Shown: positions 44,455 through 54,540, counted from the first letter of the stretch. The stretch: 64,000 nt of DNA from Bacillus andreraoultii (GCF_001244735.1 NZ_LN868937.1:79501-143500), one strand, 5' to 3'. Translations and numbers: made by a program. Notes: generated by a model from the letters alone, not told the origin.

Positions 44455-45077
44455 AATTGATATCCCGGGTCTATGGATGGTAATTTTTGGTAAATGGGTG
44501 AAAATAGGTTGATAGAAGAGGTCTATAAGCCAAAAAAATAGCTGAAAGAGTAAAAAGAGGCGGATATCCCGGGTCTATGGATGGGAATTTTAGATAAAAG
44601 AGCAAAAATGGGTTTATAGACCGGATCTATGAGCCCGAAAATCAGGTAAAGGATCAAAAATGGGTTCATAGACCGGATCTATGAGCCCGAAAATCGGTTG
44701 AAGGATCAAAAATGAGTTCATAGACCGGATCTATGAGCCCGAAAATCGGTTGAAGGATCAAAAATGGGTTCATAGACCGAATCTATGAGCCCGAAAATCA
44801 GGTGAAGGATCAAAAATGGGTTCATAGACCGAATCTATGAGCCCGAAAATCAGGTGAAGGATCAAAAGTGGGTTCATAGATCGAATCTATGAGCCCGAAA
44901 ATCAGGTGAAGGATCAAAAATGGGTTCATAGACCGAATCTATGAGCCCGAAAATCGGGGAAAAATATAAAAATGGGTTCATAGACCAAGTCTATGAGCCC
45001 GAAAATCAGGTGAAGGATCAAAAATGGGTTCATAGACCAAATCTATGAGCCCGAAAATCGGATAAAAGATCAAACAG
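44455..45077. repeat. tandem array of 52-bp hairpin repeats
   Basis: Nine near-identical 52-bp units start at 44610, 44662, 44714, 44766, 44818, 44870, 44922, 44974 and 45026. Two or three divergent units precede them (44455-44609) and one follows. Each holds an 11-bp stem GGGTTCATAGA / TCTATGAGCCC (one G-U) around a 5-base loop that varies (CCGGA, CCGAA, TCGAA, CCAAG, CCAAA), then CGAAAATC and a variable A-rich linker. No frame runs through the array. It lies between two minus-strand genes. Confidence 0.92.
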
Positions 45078-45170
45078 AGGCTGATACCCCAAGTCTAGAA
45101 AAAAATTAGGAAGTTGTGTAAAAACAGGCTATAGAGCACCTCCTTCCGCTATAAAAGCACAAAAAGGGGA

Positions 45171-45205
45171 AAAACCTGAGAAACTTTATAGCGTTCTCAG
45201 GTTTT
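45171..45205 (-). terminator. hairpin terminator after the NERD gene
   Basis: A 12-bp stem AAAACCTGAGAA / TTCTCAGGTTTT has an 11-base loop and A/T ends on both sides, so it can act both ways. Confidence 0.75.
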
Positions 45206-45298
45206 CTATACTTTTTCGTCGCAAAATGGGTTTCTACAACCTCTAGATAATCATCTTGTTCCTTTTCATGCGATTCGTACAAACTGTAATCATGCTAT

Positions 45299-46204
45299 TT
45301 ATTCAAAATACACCCAACGGTTCCGCCCCATTGAATTAAAATATTGTTTTAAAATCGCCAAAATTCTTTTCCTCGGTACAATCCCTGCACACCATTCAAA
45401 AACCTTAGTAGTAGTAATTTTTTGGTCCGGAAAAAGTAGTTTAAATTCCTTTATGCTTCTAATGACAGCATCAGAGGCTTTTTCCTTTTGATTACAAGTT
45501 TCACAAATTACATATTTCCCCAGCAATACAGTCGAAAAGGAATTACATGAAATGCAGGTAATCCCTTTTCGCAAATCATCGTAACTGTACTTTGGTAAGT
45601 TATGATAAGTAAGTTCAGTCTTATGTTGTTCAAGTAACTTATCTGCTAATAATCTATGCATTTTTTGCAATCTTAACTTATTGTCATTTAATTTACTAAT
45701 GAATCGTTTTAATTGGTTTGGAAATATGTAAGGTAAATCTAAGGGGGATTGATATAGGAAAAATTCAGGGTTAATAAATACGACGGAAGCAGAAACGTGT
45801 ATGTCGAAACCGAGACTTTGGAGTAACTGACTGAAATAAATTCTTGATCGATTCAGTTGGGATAAGGGATTAATAATTTCTCTTTCGGTGCTACTATAGA
45901 TAGTGTCAGCATCTTGTATATAATCGCCATAAAGGTTTTTCACTTCAAATAGATAAATTCTATTTGCAACGATAAGTAATGAGTCAATTTGAAAAGTCGA
46001 GTTATTATATTCAAGTAATAAATCATTCAGTATTAAACAATCGCATGTAAGTTCCTCAAGATAACTATCAAATCTTTTCTCTCCTTCATAACCTTTTTGT
46101 AAATTAGAAAAGTGCGTTCTGTCATTTTTTGGGGGATTCGCTCGTGTCATTAGTACTCGAAGTATTTGTAGTTTTATTGGCTCTGTCCTAACTTTATAAA
46201 ACAT
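45299..46204 (-). CDS. NERD-domain protein with zinc ribbon
   Basis: A 301-residue protein with a NERD (nuclease-related) domain at residues about 35-150: Y-E-G-E-K-R-F ... F-Q-I-D-S-L-L ... L-F-E-V-K-N-L. The E, D and ExK pattern is that of PD-(D/E)xK nucleases. Further on there is a zinc ribbon (C-I-S-C ... C-E-T-C). The cellular role of Bacillus NERD proteins is poorly known; DNA processing or defence is possible. AAGAGGTGGAAT precedes the ATG. It stands alone next to the hairpin array. The gap 46205-46611 upstream has no other gene. Confidence 0.85.
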   Translation of the reverse strand: MFYKVRTEPIKLQILRVLMTRANPPKNDRTHFSNLQKGYEGEKRFDSYLEELTCDCLILNDLLLEYNNSTFQIDSLLIVANRIYLFEVKNLYGDYIQDADTIYSSTEREIINPLSQLNRSRIYFSQLLQSLGFDIHVSASVVFINPEFFLYQSPLDLPYIFPNQLKRFISKLNDNKLRLQKMHRLLADKLLEQHKTELTYHNLPKYSYDDLRKGITCISCNSFSTVLLGKYVICETCNQKEKASDAVIRSIKEFKLLFPDQKITTTKVFEWCAGIVPRKRILAILKQYFNSMGRNRWVYFE

Positions 46205-46611
46205 ATTCCACCTCTTTTTATATTATATTGAAAATTATTATATAAAAGAGAAGGGAATAAATCTACTAATATATACTATTAAATTTTTTAAAATCTTGAT
46301 GATGAAGTATAGATAACTTAGTGATAACAACTAAGGCTTCTAAGAAGATACTAGCATCCTGAAGAAAAAGTATAAGGAAACAGCAAATCCGATAATAAAT
46401 GGTTCACACTCAAAAAGGCTATTCAAACATTTTCCGTACCAAATAAGAATCAAATAACAATGGGTGTTTTTTTATAACCGCAAAATAGAAAGTATACCTT
46501 TTTGGAGACTACCCATAATAATTAATTTTTCAAAACTTTACAAAATAACTGTATTTCATTATGGACAATTATCGTATACTTGAGGTAAAGGGGATGAAAG
46601 GGAGTGAGAGC

Positions 46612-47901
46612 ATGGTTAAGGCACTGTATAGTAAAGAAGAAAAAAGTTGGATGATGTATGACTGGGCAAACTCAGCCTATTCGGTTGTTATAACGACAGC
46701 AATTTTCCCGATTTATTACAAGTCTGTTGCAACAAATGCTGGTGTTGACCCGAGTCAGTCCACCGCTTATTTAGGGTATGCCATTTCAATTGCTACGTTT
46801 ATTTTGGCCATGATTGCGCCGGTTCTCGGTACGATTGCTGATTATAAAGATTTAAAGAAAAAGTTCTTTATTTTTTTCTTTTTAATGGGGGCGCTCTCAA
46901 CAATTGGTCTTGTGCTTGTACCTAGTGATCAATGGATCCTTCTTTTAGTTATGAATATACTCACAGCCATTGGTGCCAGAGGGGCGAATATTTTTTATGA
47001 TGCATTCATTGTGGATGTGACAACGAAGGAAAAAATGGATGAAGTATCATCGAGAGGATTTGCTTTAGGTTATATCGGTAGTGCGATTCCTTTTGTTATA
47101 AGTATAGCAATTATTATTTTAGCTCAGTCTGGCATGATACCGCTCTCTGTTACGGCAGCAAGTAGAATTGCTTTTCTTATTACCGCGGTATGGTGGATTG
47201 TATTTACAATTCCATTAATAAAAAACGTGAAGCAAATTCATTATGTAGAGCGCAAACCTCGAATTATTGTCCATAGTTTTATACGCCTTGGTCAAACATT
47301 TAAAGATATAAAAAAGTATCGTAATATCTTTTTATTCTTGCTAGCTTACTTTTTCTATATTGATGGTGTTGATACAATTATATCAATGTCAACAGCATAT
47401 GGATCTGATGTCGGCTTGGGTGCTACAGATATGATTATTGCACTGTTAGCTGTCCAAGTAGTTGCTGCCCCATTTGCATTATTATTTGGACGTTTAGCTA
47501 AAAAGTATGGAACAAAAACGATGCTTTATGTTGGCATTTTTGTTTATACATTTATTTGTGTTTATGCTATATTTCTCGATAGTGCCTTAGACTTTTGGAT
47601 ACTCGCTATGTTTGTTGCCACATCACAAGGTGGGATTCAAGCATTAAGCCGCTCCTTCTTTGCCCAAATGGTACCCGAAGAAAAATCAAATGAGTTCTTT
47701 GGATTCTATAATATTTTTGGTCGATTTGCCGCAGTTTCCGGTCCATTCCTTATGGGAGTCACAACACAATTGACGGGGAGTTCGGCGATGGGCATATTTA
47801 GTTTAATAATATTATTCGTCATTGGATTTATCCTATTATTATTTGTTCGAAAGCCTGAGAGGGATGTAAACTTACCATCAGAGGTTAATACAACAGTCTA
47901 A
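46612..47901 (+). CDS. UMF1-family MFS transporter (YxiO-like)
   Basis: A 429-residue permease with 12 predicted helices. The N-terminal KSWMMYDWANSAYSVVITTAIFPIYYK is the hallmark of the UMF1 (Atg22-like) family of the major facilitator superfamily, whose fungal members release amino acids from vacuoles. The bacterial substrate is unknown. The ATG at 46612 follows AAAGGGAGTG; earlier ATGs in frame (46561, 46594) have no such site. Confidence 0.9.
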   Translation: MVKALYSKEEKSWMMYDWANSAYSVVITTAIFPIYYKSVATNAGVDPSQSTAYLGYAISIATFILAMIAPVLGTIADYKDLKKKFFIFFFLMGALSTIGLVLVPSDQWILLLVMNILTAIGARGANIFYDAFIVDVTTKEKMDEVSSRGFALGYIGSAIPFVISIAIIILAQSGMIPLSVTAASRIAFLITAVWWIVFTIPLIKNVKQIHYVERKPRIIVHSFIRLGQTFKDIKKYRNIFLFLLAYFFYIDGVDTIISMSTAYGSDVGLGATDMIIALLAVQVVAAPFALLFGRLAKKYGTKTMLYVGIFVYTFICVYAIFLDSALDFWILAMFVATSQGGIQALSRSFFAQMVPEEKSNEFFGFYNIFGRFAAVSGPFLMGVTTQLTGSSAMGIFSLIILFVIGFILLLFVRKPERDVNLPSEVNTTV

Positions 47902-47908
47902 TTTTTGG

Positions 47909-47936
47909 GAGGGAGATGAAACCCTCTCTTTTTTTC
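47909..47936 (+). terminator. terminator after the UMF1 gene
   Basis: GAGGG / CCCTC with an 8-base loop is followed by a long T-rich tract. Confidence 0.6.
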
Positions 47937-48036
47937 TATATGATAGTTATGAGAAATTTTTAACTCTGTGTTGAATTTACTTATTCTTTATCAAATAAAT
48001 CATTGATTGATATGAAAAATTGGAAGGAACATTGAA

Positions 48037-48516
48037 ATGAAAATAACGATTGTTACTGTAGGAAAACTGAAGGAAAAATATTTAAAACAAGGCATTGAGG
48101 AGTATTTAAAACGATTATCTGCGTATGCAAAGGTTGAGGTTATTGAAGTCGCCGACGAAAAAGCTCCTGAAAACTTAAGTGAAGCGGAAATGGAAGAGGT
48201 AAAAAAGAAGGAAGGGGAACGAATTCTTGCCCACATCAGCCAAGATACATATGTAATTACATTGGAGATTGGTGGGAAAATGTTGAGTTCTGAACAATTA
48301 GCAGCGAAAATTGACGAACTAGGTACGTATGGAAAAAGCAAAATTGCCTTCGTAATTGGTGGCTCACTTGGAATGAGTAAAGAAGTCCAAAATCGTAGCA
48401 ACCTAGCCCTCTCCTTCTCAAAAATGACCTTTCCCCATCAATTAATGAGGTTAATTTTATTGGAGCAAGTATACCGGGCGTATCGGATAATTAGGGGAGA
48501 ACCGTACCACAAATAG
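48037..48516 (+). CDS. rlmH: 23S rRNA pseudouridine(1915) N3-methyltransferase RlmH
   Basis: The 159-residue SPOUT methyltransferase RlmH, which modifies helix 69 of 23S rRNA. Typical parts are [19 protein letters not shown], the SAM-binding [13 protein letters not shown], and the C-terminal [16 protein letters not shown]. The last six codons and the stop form the left attachment site of the integrated element that follows; the protein remains full length. Staphylococcal SCC elements use the same target gene and position. Confidence 0.98.
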   Translation: MKITIVTVGKLKEKYLKQGIEEYLKRLSAYAKVEVIEVADEKAPENLSEAEMEEVKKKEGERILAHISQDTYVITLEIGGKMLSSEQLAAKIDELGTYGKSKIAFVIGGSLGMSKEVQNRSNLALSFSKMTFPHQLMRLILLEQVYRAYRIIRGEPYHK

Positions 48517-50166
48517 AGGCAAAAATTGTTGTAGATAAGGTGGTAATTCTTTATCGGAAGCGGGTATTGAAAAAGTGTGTTCATTATCTGTTTCACGATA
48601 CAACAAATGGATAAGTATAAAGGATTTGGATATATTCATTTCTGTAAAATCAAATTCAAGTTCTATGTTTTTAATTGTTCTGGATCTATCTTTTTGTTTG
48701 ATTGTAATATTCTCAATTAATAACTGTAGTAATTGCTTTTGGTTTTCTCTAGATGAGTTATTATAAACCGATAGAAACTTTTTTAGTAATTTTTCAATCA
48801 AATCTGGTTGAATTACCTTCGAATCTATAGAACTTAATTGGATGGCAATCTCATTTTTCTCTGATTCTAATTCTCTTTTTTCATTGGAAACCTTTTTTAA
48901 ACTTTCTTGCAGTATATCCACAGGAAGAGTGTTTTTCTCAAAGGCTTCCATATACCTTGCCTGTAATTGTTCAATTTCCTTTAACCGCTTTTCAATCTCT
49001 ACTAGTTCTTTATTAAGTTGGCTTATCGAATGAGCGGAATTAGAACTAATGTCTGTGAGAATCTTATATAATCTCTTCTTATTAGAACTAAGTTGTTCAA
49101 TTTTCATGATAACCGTTTCCTCTGCTTCATATGCCTTTATGGAATTAGCTTTACAAGCAGCAGATCCTTTGTTATGAAAATCGCTACAGACGTAATAACG
49201 ATGTTTTCGTTTCGTTCCATCTTTTCGTGTATGTGTTGTAATTGATGGAACCATTCCTTGACCACAATCAGGACAGCGTAAAAGGCCACTAAGTAAAAAT
49301 GGTTCGTTTGATTGACGCTGCTTAAATGATTTACTTTTTCTCCTTGCTTGTACAACGCCCCATAGTTCGTCTGAAATAATTGGCTCATGTTTTCCTTCTA
49401 CAAGAATGGGATTTGGATTTTTCCCCTTTCTTCGTTTGGATTCCCAATTTTCAAATTTCAACCAACTGATTTTACCGTTATATATTACATTGTCTAGGAT
49501 TTGCGCTACTCCATTGATGGAGAAATAACGATTACGCTTGGTTTTATACCCAGCTTTATTTAAGTAGTTAGAAATCGCTCTTAGCCCTTTACCATCTGCA
49601 TACATATGATAGATTAACTGTACTACTTCAGCTTCTTTTTTATTGATAACTAGCTCCTTCTTAACTGTGTCATATCCAAATACAACTCCGCCGTTCCACC
49701 TTCCCTCTAAGGCTCTCTGTTTCATTCCAAGTTTTACGTTTTCTGCTAATGTATTTCGCTCCATTTCAGCGATTGAGGCCATGATTTGAAGTACTAAACG
49801 ACCTATAGGACTACTGGTATCAAAGTTTTCTGAGTAGGATATAAATTTTACATTGTACTTTTCAAACTTATCTAGAAGCATGAGCGTTTCTAGCATATTT
49901 CTTGAAAGTCTAGAAATTTTCCAGACTAGTACGGCATCAAATCTTTCATCTTCGACATCTCTAATTAGTCTCTTCATTTCCGGACGTCCTTTTACTGATT
50001 TACCGCTAATTCCTTCATCGACATATTCATCTACTACCTCCCAGTTATAGATTTGAGCATATTGCCGAAGTGTTTGGAGTTGCGCGGCGATACTGAAACC
50101 TTCTTTTGCTTGTTCTTCTGTACTTACGCGAGCGTAGATAGCTACCTTTTGTATCTCAGTTACCAT
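48457..50166 (-). CDS. large serine recombinase (element integrase 1)
   Basis: A 569-residue recombinase with the resolvase catalytic domain (nucleophile in [10 protein letters not shown], then KISRLSRN), the recombinase domain, a zinc ribbon (C-P-D-C-G ... C-S-D-F ... A-C) and a coiled-coil region (about 390-450). It is of the large serine class that includes CcrA/B/C and phage integrases. AAAGGAGGAC precedes the ATG. The last 17 residues ([17 protein letters not shown]) are read from the antisense strand of att and rlmH; after excision the frame would end VVRFSVLF instead. It probably catalyses insertion into and excision from rlmH. Confidence 0.95.
   Translation of the reverse strand: MVTEIQKVAIYARVSTEEQAKEGFSIAAQLQTLRQYAQIYNWEVVDEYVDEGISGKSVKGRPEMKRLIRDVEDERFDAVLVWKISRLSRNMLETLMLLDKFEKYNVKFISYSENFDTSSPIGRLVLQIMASIAEMERNTLAENVKLGMKQRALEGRWNGGVVFGYDTVKKELVINKKEAEVVQLIYHMYADGKGLRAISNYLNKAGYKTKRNRYFSINGVAQILDNVIYNGKISWLKFENWESKRRKGKNPNPILVEGKHEPIISDELWGVVQARRKSKSFKQRQSNEPFLLSGLLRCPDCGQGMVPSITTHTRKDGTKRKHRYYVCSDFHNKGSAACKANSIKAYEAEETVIMKIEQLSSNKKRLYKILTDISSNSAHSISQLNKELVEIEKRLKEIEQLQARYMEAFEKNTLPVDILQESLKKVSNEKRELESEKNEIAIQLSSIDSKVIQPDLIEKLLKKFLSVYNNSSRENQKQLLQLLIENITIKQKDRSRTIKNIELEFDFTEMNISKSFILIHLLYRETDNEHTFSIPASDKELPPYLQQFLPLFVVRFSPNYPIRPVYLLQ
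48496..48524. other. attL of the SCC-like element
   Basis: GGAGAACCGTACCACAAATA followed by GAGGCAAAA. It encodes G-E-P-Y-H-K-stop of RlmH and extends 8 bases past the stop. Compare the staphylococcal SCC core (GAAGC-TATCATAA type), which also encodes the RlmH end. Confidence 0.9.
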
Positions 50167-50277
50167 ATTTGTCCTCCTTTCACTTTTATAATACTATGAA
50201 AATAATAAAAGGAGAAAATGGTTTTTAGTAGTATTAGTCTATCAAAACGGCGAAATAACTTTTTAGGGGTGGTGTAA

Positions 50278-51387
50278 ATGTCTACTATAATAAATGGTAT
50301 TTCTGGAGATTTGATATTATCAGAAGGTGAATATGGATATAAACCGGTTATTGATGACTTCGAAAATGCGAATTTTATTAATATAGTGACTTATAATATT
50401 ACATCGTTTGAAGATGCTGAGTTAATACAGGAAATTCGAAAAGTCGATAAACATACACCTATCAATATTATTTTAAATATACCATCAAGGTATAAAGGAA
50501 AAAAATTAACTGGCACAGCAAAAACTAAAGCAGTAGAGCAAACATATTATTATTTAAAAACTTTAGAAAGAAACAAATTTGGAGATTTAAATGTTTACTT
50601 TAATTTTAGAAATCACGCAAAGTTAATTATGACAAATAATATTGCGTATATTGGTTCTCAAAATTTTTCAGATGCCAGTTCTGAGAATATAGAATTGGGA
50701 TTTATTATATCTGAACCAAGTTCAATTAACTATATTAACTCTAAGATATTTGAAAAGATAAAAAGTAAATCTTTCCGTTATGCAACATCGGATTATACTG
50801 TAAAGATGGAAGAGATAGCTAATGTTATGAGCGGATTAATTGAGGAAATTCGATACAATATATTTACGATAGTTGGGGATGAACCTTACATACCGGAAAT
50901 TGAGGCATTTGATATTGAGAGAGCTTACTTTCCAAAAGATAAATGGGAAGAATTTAAAGAATTGCATCAAAAGTTTGATTCAATTATCGAAGAGCTAAAA
51001 GATAATTATAGCGAAGTTTTCAATGGCACCAAGGCGGATAAATTAGTCGATGGTCTAAACGTTCAATTAGAAAATTTTGTTCTTCAATTAGATGATCTTG
51101 CAATATTTATTGATTCTAGGAAGGAATCAATGATTTGGGATAAGTTTTGGGAATTAGATGATGGAGAAGATTTGGATAAAACCTTGGAAATTGCAACTAG
51201 TCAAGCTTACGGATATAAACAAGAACGTTTTGGGCATTTAAATTCCGAGAGTGATGAGTTAATTAAAACTTTTGATAGTATTGCTATAATTATTTCGGGT
51301 ATAGCAGAATTAATTGAAGAGATAAAATTTGAAATGTTAAAAGTAACTGTATATGAAAATGAAGAAATTATAAACATGAGTGAATAA
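50278..51387 (+). CDS. phospholipase D-like domain protein (putative nuclease)
   Basis: A 369-residue soluble protein. The N-terminal 170 residues form a PLD-like domain with F-R-N-H-A-K-L-I-M-T-N-N (His113, Lys115, with Asn where the classical HxKx4D has Asp) and I-G-S-Q-N-F-S-D-A-S. Single-HKD proteins of this type are often nucleases that act as dimers, as in some restriction and defence systems. The C-terminal 200 residues are helical with coiled-coil character. GGGGTGG precedes the ATG. It is divergent from the recombinase and followed closely by an Mrr-like nuclease gene, so the two likely act together. Confidence 0.8.
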   Translation: MSTIINGISGDLILSEGEYGYKPVIDDFENANFINIVTYNITSFEDAELIQEIRKVDKHTPINIILNIPSRYKGKKLTGTAKTKAVEQTYYYLKTLERNKFGDLNVYFNFRNHAKLIMTNNIAYIGSQNFSDASSENIELGFIISEPSSINYINSKIFEKIKSKSFRYATSDYTVKMEEIANVMSGLIEEIRYNIFTIVGDEPYIPEIEAFDIERAYFPKDKWEEFKELHQKFDSIIEELKDNYSEVFNGTKADKLVDGLNVQLENFVLQLDDLAIFIDSRKESMIWDKFWELDDGEDLDKTLEIATSQAYGYKQERFGHLNSESDELIKTFDSIAIIISGIAELIEEIKFEMLKVTVYENEEIINMSE

Positions 51388-51450
51388 CTTGTAACTACAA
51401 CAGTGAAGGTTTCAATTCCTAGCCCAATGTTATTAATAGGGGGGTTTTTA

Positions 51451-52443
51451 GTGAGAGCATGGATGAGTAAAGGGAGCTTATTAAGCTCTATCCAAGATAT
51501 GGTAGGAATTAAAACAGGATTACTTATTACAGATGATGATATTTTCAGACTCATGAGAGACACATCTTATAGTAATCGATTTGAATCAATTAGAAATCTG
51601 GATAACCAACATTTAATAACTTTAAGAGGAGAGGAATTTGAAGAGATTATATCTATAATTAGAGTGAAGTTAGGAAATAGGGATAGTGTTCCAGCACCGT
51701 TTCTCCTAAAATTAGCTTTGGACTTTCCTGAATATCAGGATGACTTGGCAAAACTAGTCAAAGCCTTATCTGAATATACAAATAAGAATAAGGGACCGTT
51801 ATTAATTAATCAAGAATTCCATAATAAGTTGAAGGAAATGTCGGGTGCAGGTGAATTTATAACAATATTATTTATTAAAGACTTGATACAAACACTTGAT
51901 CATAGTGTCACAAATAAATTTACAATTGAAGAATGGGATGGGGAAATACCTTTGAGTGATTTATTTCAAAGTGAAAATCTTCCCGCCAATAAAGAGAAAT
52001 TTATTGACCAAAGATTTATTGATTATCTCCATGCACAAAATCAGGATGTTGACGGCATTCATTGGAGACAGTTTGAAGCACTCACAGCTGAGTTTTTTCG
52101 CAGAAATGGCTATATAGTAACATTGGGTAAGGGGCGGAATGATGGAGGCATAGATGTATATGCAGTAAAGGAAAATAAAGACAGTAAAAAGCCAGAAGCC
52201 ATTATTATTCAATGTAAGCGACATAAAGAATCAAATAAAGTAGGTGTGAATATTGTTAAGGCACTATACTTTGATATTATAGACAAAGAAGTAGATAAAG
52301 GAATTGTTGCAACAACTTCATATCTAGAGCCACAAGGGAAAAGAATTTGTGACAGTAAAAAATATCCAATTGACTATGCCGAATTAGATAAGGTAAAAAA
52401 TTGGATTGATGAAATGAAGAGCAAAAGCCTATTGAGGTATTAA
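51451..52443 (+). CDS. Mrr-like restriction endonuclease-domain protein
   Basis: A 330-residue protein whose C-terminal 120 residues are an Mrr-type PD-(D/E)xK nuclease: F-E-A-L-T-A-E-F-F-R-R-N-G-Y (Glu209), N-D-G-G-I-D-V-Y-A (Asp235), I-I-I-Q-C-K-R (Gln254, Lys256). Mrr-family enzymes cut modified or foreign DNA. The N-terminal 190 residues are helical and unassigned; they may recognise the partner or target. The GTG at 51451 follows GGGGGG at 8 bases and is preferred to the upstream GTG at 51403 and the ATG at 51463. It lies 63 bases behind the PLD-like gene. Confidence 0.82.
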   Translation: MRAWMSKGSLLSSIQDMVGIKTGLLITDDDIFRLMRDTSYSNRFESIRNLDNQHLITLRGEEFEEIISIIRVKLGNRDSVPAPFLLKLALDFPEYQDDLAKLVKALSEYTNKNKGPLLINQEFHNKLKEMSGAGEFITILFIKDLIQTLDHSVTNKFTIEEWDGEIPLSDLFQSENLPANKEKFIDQRFIDYLHAQNQDVDGIHWRQFEALTAEFFRRNGYIVTLGKGRNDGGIDVYAVKENKDSKKPEAIIIQCKRHKESNKVGVNIVKALYFDIIDKEVDKGIVATTSYLEPQGKRICDSKKYPIDYAELDKVKNWIDEMKSKSLLRY

Positions 52444-52537
52444 AATTATTCTAGAGGTTCCCAATCTGTTTATTATGCTAATTGTAGTTAAGTACAGGAT
52501 TATTAAACATGATTATCTTATTGTGTAATAAGTTAAT

Positions 52538-52571
52538 TTAGCAGTCTATTCATTTAAAAATAGACTGCTAA
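52538..52571. terminator. bidirectional terminator between Mrr-like gene and second recombinase
   Basis: A perfect 13-bp stem TTAGCAGTCTATT / AATAGACTGCTAA has an 8-base loop, between two convergent genes. Confidence 0.85.
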
Positions 52572-52624
52572 ATCAGCTTCTGACAAAAAACAAATAAACT
52601 CCATAATGTAAAGCTAACAAGTTG

Positions 52625-54163
52625 TTAATCAAGAAGTTCAAGACTTATTTCCTCAAATAACTCTTCATCAAATTCGTAAACTATTTCTTTAATTGTTCGT
52701 TCTTTAGGTTTTTCTCCATTATTTACTTGAATTTCTTTAATAAGCAACCGGAGGAATTCTTTTTTATCAAAGTCATCTAATAGGTTATAAAATGCATTAA
52801 AATTATTAGCAATGCAGTTAATTGCTGGTAACAAGTCATTGTTGTTCTTTAATTCAATCTGCTTTGTTAATAGTATTTTAAATTCTTTTTGTTCACTTTC
52901 TTGATTTTGAACTCTTTCCATTTCTTCACTAAGTGTATCTATGTCAATTATTCTTTTTGTATAAAGTTGCAAGAGATCCTGTTTCTCTCTTTTTAGTTCA
53001 ATTAAATTTTTTTCTAGTAATTTTAGTTCCTCTTCAATTGGTTCAAGTTCACTTTTTAGGTTATCAATAACAACTCTTTGTAATGGTACAGAGAGGTTTA
53101 AATCGTTAAGGTAATTCATAACCTGTGATAATACCTCTTGCTCGGCATATTCCTTTTTTACAAGGTTCGACTTACATGCTTTAGACCCGCTGTTTTTAAA
53201 ACGGCCACACACGTAATATTTGTACTTATTGTTTGCATTCCCTTGTACCATTGCACCTCCACAAGTAGGACACTTTAATAGACCTGATAATGGAAAGGAG
53301 CCGTTGTGTATTTTTTCTTGGGTATGACTACGTAGTGATAAAAGTTTTTGAGTTCTTTCCCATAGCTCTTCACTGATAATTGGATAATGGTTACCTTTTT
53401 TATATTTACCTTTCCATTTAACATAACCATTGTAGATTTTATTATTGAGAATAGTTCTGACTGCGGTAATTGACCAATGATTATCCTTTTTGGTTTTGAT
53501 ACCTTGCATATTTAAATTACTAGCTATTTTTCGATAACCCCACATTTTATTGGAATAACAATCAAAAATGTATTTAACTACTCTTGCTTCATCTTCGTCA
53601 ATTACTAATTTCTTATTTATTAAATTGTACCCAAATACCATTCCACCGTTAAAGTCCCCATTTTCAAATGTCTTCTCCATACCTAGTGATGTACGAAAGG
53701 CAATTAGATCTTTTTCGACTTCTGCAATAATACCTAATATCTGATAGATTAGTTTTGAATTAGGATCATTTGTGTCGATATTATCAGCGATAGAAATTAA
53801 GTTCTTGTTGGCCTTTTTTAGACGACTAAAGATATATTGGGAATCTAAAGAATTACGTGATATACGATCTTGTTTAAATACGATGATGGAATCAATGTTA
53901 TTTTCCTTTTGGAAAACGTTATAAAACATCTCTTTAAACTCAGGTCTATTTGAAAAGCTTTCTCCTGATGCGGGTTCCTCTACATATATTTTTACAAGAA
54001 TAATATTATTTTCCTTACAATACTTTTCTATTGCTTCAATTTGTTGTTCAATTGATGTGTTATCTAGTTGTTTGTTTGTGCTAACACGCACATAAGCATA
54101 AGCTCTTATATATTTTACTGGCATATTAACTTGAAGCCCAGACATTTCAATCTTTGCTGTCAT
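52625..54163 (-). CDS. large serine recombinase (element recombinase 2)
   Basis: A 512-residue large serine recombinase with the catalytic Ser in Y-V-R-V-S-T-N-K-Q, R-I-S-R-N-S-L-D-S-Q, a recombinase domain, a zinc ribbon (C-P-T-C-G-G ... C-G-R-F ... A-C) and a coiled coil (about 365-420). It is quite different from the first recombinase, so this is a pair like CcrA/CcrB rather than a recent duplicate. GGAGGGTG precedes the ATG. A 58-residue frame overlaps its start and is probably co-translated. Confidence 0.93.
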   Translation of the reverse strand: MTAKIEMSGLQVNMPVKYIRAYAYVRVSTNKQLDNTSIEQQIEAIEKYCKENNIILVKIYVEEPASGESFSNRPEFKEMFYNVFQKENNIDSIIVFKQDRISRNSLDSQYIFSRLKKANKNLISIADNIDTNDPNSKLIYQILGIIAEVEKDLIAFRTSLGMEKTFENGDFNGGMVFGYNLINKKLVIDEDEARVVKYIFDCYSNKMWGYRKIASNLNMQGIKTKKDNHWSITAVRTILNNKIYNGYVKWKGKYKKGNHYPIISEELWERTQKLLSLRSHTQEKIHNGSFPLSGLLKCPTCGGAMVQGNANNKYKYYVCGRFKNSGSKACKSNLVKKEYAEQEVLSQVMNYLNDLNLSVPLQRVVIDNLKSELEPIEEELKLLEKNLIELKREKQDLLQLYTKRIIDIDTLSEEMERVQNQESEQKEFKILLTKQIELKNNNDLLPAINCIANNFNAFYNLLDDFDKKEFLRLLIKEIQVNNGEKPKERTIKEIVYEFDEELFEEISLELLD

Positions 54164-54336
54164 CTTTCACCCTCCAATTCAATAGAAAATCCTTTTCCTA
54201 TAGAATCAGAGTATTTAACCATTAGGTCTGTTAGGTGATTTAGAAAATCATAGCCTTTTATTTTTGTTAACTCTTTACTTGTTGCAAGTCTAAGTCTGTA
54301 ATCTTTATCGTAATCTAACATTTCATTTTTCATCAT
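54160..54336 (-). CDS. 58-residue protein coupled to recombinase 2
   Basis: I read MMKNEMLDYDKDYRLRLATS ... GKGFSIELEGER on the minus strand. GGGGAG lies 11 bases before the ATG, and the stop overlaps the recombinase ATG (ATGA). The peptide is soluble and charged, with a likely helix in the middle, and has no match known to me. Its position suggests a small accessory factor, for example a directionality factor for excision. Confidence 0.65.
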   Translation of the reverse strand: MMKNEMLDYDKDYRLRLATSKELTKIKGYDFLNHLTDLMVKYSDSIGKGFSIELEGER

Positions 54337-54540
54337 AATTTAATGATCTCCCCTTATCTATTTGTGATTTTATGACACAAATAACAGTCCGCTCGTCATT
54401 TGCTGAAACATGATAACCGCGAAAAAATGATATTTTAAGAGAAAACAAAAATATTTTTATTTTATTTGGATTTTGGATAAATTTGATTGAAATTTTAGGT
54501 GGATATAAAATGAGGTAAAGGATGAATTGAGGGGAAACGA

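Noticed and set aside
44455-45077. CRISPR array
   Set aside because: The period is a constant 52 bp and the sequence between the arms is shared by all units, so there are no unique spacers, and no cas gene is present.
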